A stretch of DNA of 6,352 nt from Sulfolobaceae archaeon (lineage in GTDB: Archaea; Thermoproteota; Thermoprotei_A; Sulfolobales; Sulfolobaceae), in NCBI GenBank assembly GCA_028277025.1, contig JAPYVG010000087.1, positions 1 to 6,352 of the forward strand, given 5' to 3'. Positions 5,563-6,352 of this stretch are shown one piece after another (position 1 is the first letter of the stretch; every line of letters begins with the position of its first letter). A program made the translations under genes and the position numbers. Under the pieces are notes generated by a model. That model was not told the origin of the DNA. It did not search any database and saw nothing but the letters and a program-made list of their open reading frames with translations.

Positions 5563-5862
5563 TTAACATCCTTCACAGTTTTCTCTGGCTTTACTAACGG
5601 CTTTACCCCAGCCCATCCTAGCGATGAGGTTAGCTGGACTAACTATAACCTCAATTTCATTATCGCATGTCCTAATCTCCAATGGATCGTCTGAAGTGAT
5701 CTCACAACCTCCATGTCTTCTAACTAAATTCATTAACTCTGAAAGAGATATATAATCAATTATTTTAGATACTTCATCGCATACACTTTCAGAGATAGTG
5801 TAGACTTTGACGTTTGCTGCTGCACCTCGAAAGCTCAATTTCGTATTTACACACAGTTCCAT
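5563..5862 (-). CDS. 99-aa hypothetical protein with six cysteines
   Basis: I do not recognise this protein. It has Cys at 4, 28, 53, 66, 96 and 99, the last two forming a C-terminal CEGC (CxxC) that ends the chain. Residues 17-50 look like a strand (VKVYTI) followed by helices, with basic residues at RRHGG (48-52). The middle holds an acidic DDPLEIRTCDNEIEVIV (58-74), probably beta strands, and 75-95 a helical stretch with NLIARMGWGKAV. There is no signal peptide or membrane helix, so it is probably cytoplasmic; the cysteines could bind a metal or take part in redox chemistry, but they are not arranged as a known ferredoxin or zinc-finger pattern. A TATA-like box about 26 bases before the ATG supports the start at 5862 and a leaderless mRNA. 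It lies 84 bp downstream of the surface-protein gene on the same strand, with its own likely promoter. Confidence 0.75.
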   Translation of the reverse strand: MELCVNTKLSFRGAAANVKVYTISESVCDEVSKIIDYISLSELMNLVRRHGGCEITSDDPLEIRTCDNEIEVIVSPANLIARMGWGKAVSKARENCEGC

Positions 5863-5884
5863 ATATTTTATAACATTTAGTTAC

Positions 5885-5900
5885 TTAAAAATTTTCTTTA
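5885..5900 (-). promoter_or_regulatory. TATA-like promoter of the 99-aa gene
   Basis: On the minus strand TAAAGAAAAT (5900-5891) precedes TTTTAA (5890-5885), centred about 26 bases before the ATG at 5862, the distance expected for a leaderless transcript. The same T-rich segment could also end transcription of the upstream surface-protein gene. Confidence 0.45.
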
Positions 5901-5946
5901 CGTTATTAGGTATTACACAAAATAATGAATTTACAATTGATTTTAC

Positions 5947-6352
5947 TCACCTTTTGGCTATAATGACGACTACTATTATAGCGACAATAATCACCACTAT
6001 TGTCAATATTAGCGCTGAAATATTCAAGGTACCATAAAATGTTTGACTCTGAGTAGTGGTTGTATTACTATATAGACTACTTGACGTAACAGATGTTTGA
6101 CTCTGAATAATGGTTGTACTGTAACTAGACGTACTAACAGAAGATTGGGTTGTTGTTTCAGAGTTAGTCATGGTTGAATTAGTCGTAGTTTGTGTATTAT
6201 TAACCACCATTTTATAATTCGGAGTCAGGAAGATAGGTTGAGTAACAATTATTTCATCAGGTCCATTAAGTACATATGTTATCCCGTTCACATTTACAAC
6301 TTTAGGAATTACTATAATCGAACCGTTATTATACCACCCTGAAATACTTCCG
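5947..6352 (-). CDS. C-terminal part of a membrane-anchored surface protein (5' end outside window)
   Basis: The minus frame is open from the right edge to a TGA at 5949-5947, giving about 134 residues. A GTG at 6291-6289 could act as a start, but the frame continues upstream in good coding sequence, so the gene almost certainly begins outside the window. The order is: a beta-rich segment with SGWYNNGS near the edge and LNGPDEIIVTQPIFLT, then a stalk of about 60 residues made mostly of Ser, Thr, Gln and Asn, then a C-terminal membrane helix of about 22 Ile/Val/Ala residues ending AKR. This is the usual build of secreted Sulfolobales proteins held by a C-terminal helix with a glycosylated stalk through the S-layer. 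N-glycosylation sequons (NGS, NNT, NST, NTT, NIS) are present. The enzymatic or binding domain is not in the window, so its function is unknown. A thermopsin-like or binding-protein identity is possible but not shown. Confidence 0.8.
   Translation of the reverse strand, partial: GSISGWYNNGSIIVIPKVVNVNGITYVLNGPDEIIVTQPIFLTPNYKMVVNNTQTTTNSTMTNSETTTQSSVSTSSYSTTIIQSQTSVTSSSLYSNTTTTQSQTFYGTLNISALILTIVVIIVAIIVVVIIAKR
6039..6119 (-). repeat. 54-bp offset repeat in the Ser/Thr stalk
   Basis: Segments 6039-6065 and 6093-6119 match at 25 of 27 bases, offset by 54 bp (18 codons), and encode the doubled TT-x-x-QSQT motif of the stalk. It points to length change of the stalk by in-frame duplication. Confidence 0.6.

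Noticed and set aside
5807..6037. 76-codon plus-strand frame
   Set aside because: It runs antisense across the start of the six-Cys gene, its promoter and the end of the surface-protein gene. Its hydrophobic tail mirrors the antisense of the membrane helix.

Overview
The window looks like chromosomal DNA of a thermoacidophilic crenarchaeon of the order Sulfolobales. The evidence is AT-rich DNA with extremely AT-rich spacers (about 13% GC in 3181-3240 by hand count), archaeal TATA/BRE promoters placed for leaderless transcripts, an archaeal/eukaryotic-type glycyl-tRNA synthetase, an IS630-family relic, and surface proteins with a Ser/Thr stalk and C-terminal membrane anchor. I cannot assign a genus or species.

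Left end (1-298): the tail of a plus-strand gene ending in a membrane helix, a doubtful 41-codon ORF, and T-rich terminator DNA where it converges with the minus-strand genes. Block 2 (283-2914, minus strand): a two-gene unit. A leaderless promoter drives a shortened, divergent GlyRS. Its last codons encode six glycines, and their GGAGG-rich DNA also supplies the ribosome-binding site of the next gene, a polytopic membrane protein of unknown function that overlaps glyS by 8 bp.

Block 3 (2876-4256): an AT-rich spacer with a small GC-richer island, then a decayed IS630-type transposase on the plus strand. Its DDE residues are still recognisable, but the frame is broken many times. The relic runs into the 3' end of the next gene; the two convergent stop codons overlap.

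Block 4 (4253-5275, minus strand): the most unusual gene, a protein with an N-terminal winged-helix domain, a helical linker and a C-terminal ankyrin-repeat domain. The repeats are almost identical at DNA level, including two exact 84-bp copies 198 bp apart, which shows recent duplication or conversion of a two-repeat unit. The architecture suggests a DNA-binding regulator with a protein-binding module, but no partner or target can be read from the window.

Block 5 (5276-6352, minus strand): a long AT-rich spacer with a possible terminator hairpin, a 99-aa protein with six cysteines that I do not recognise, and the C-terminal end of a surface protein that enters from beyond the right edge. I see no CRISPR array, tRNA or rRNA.
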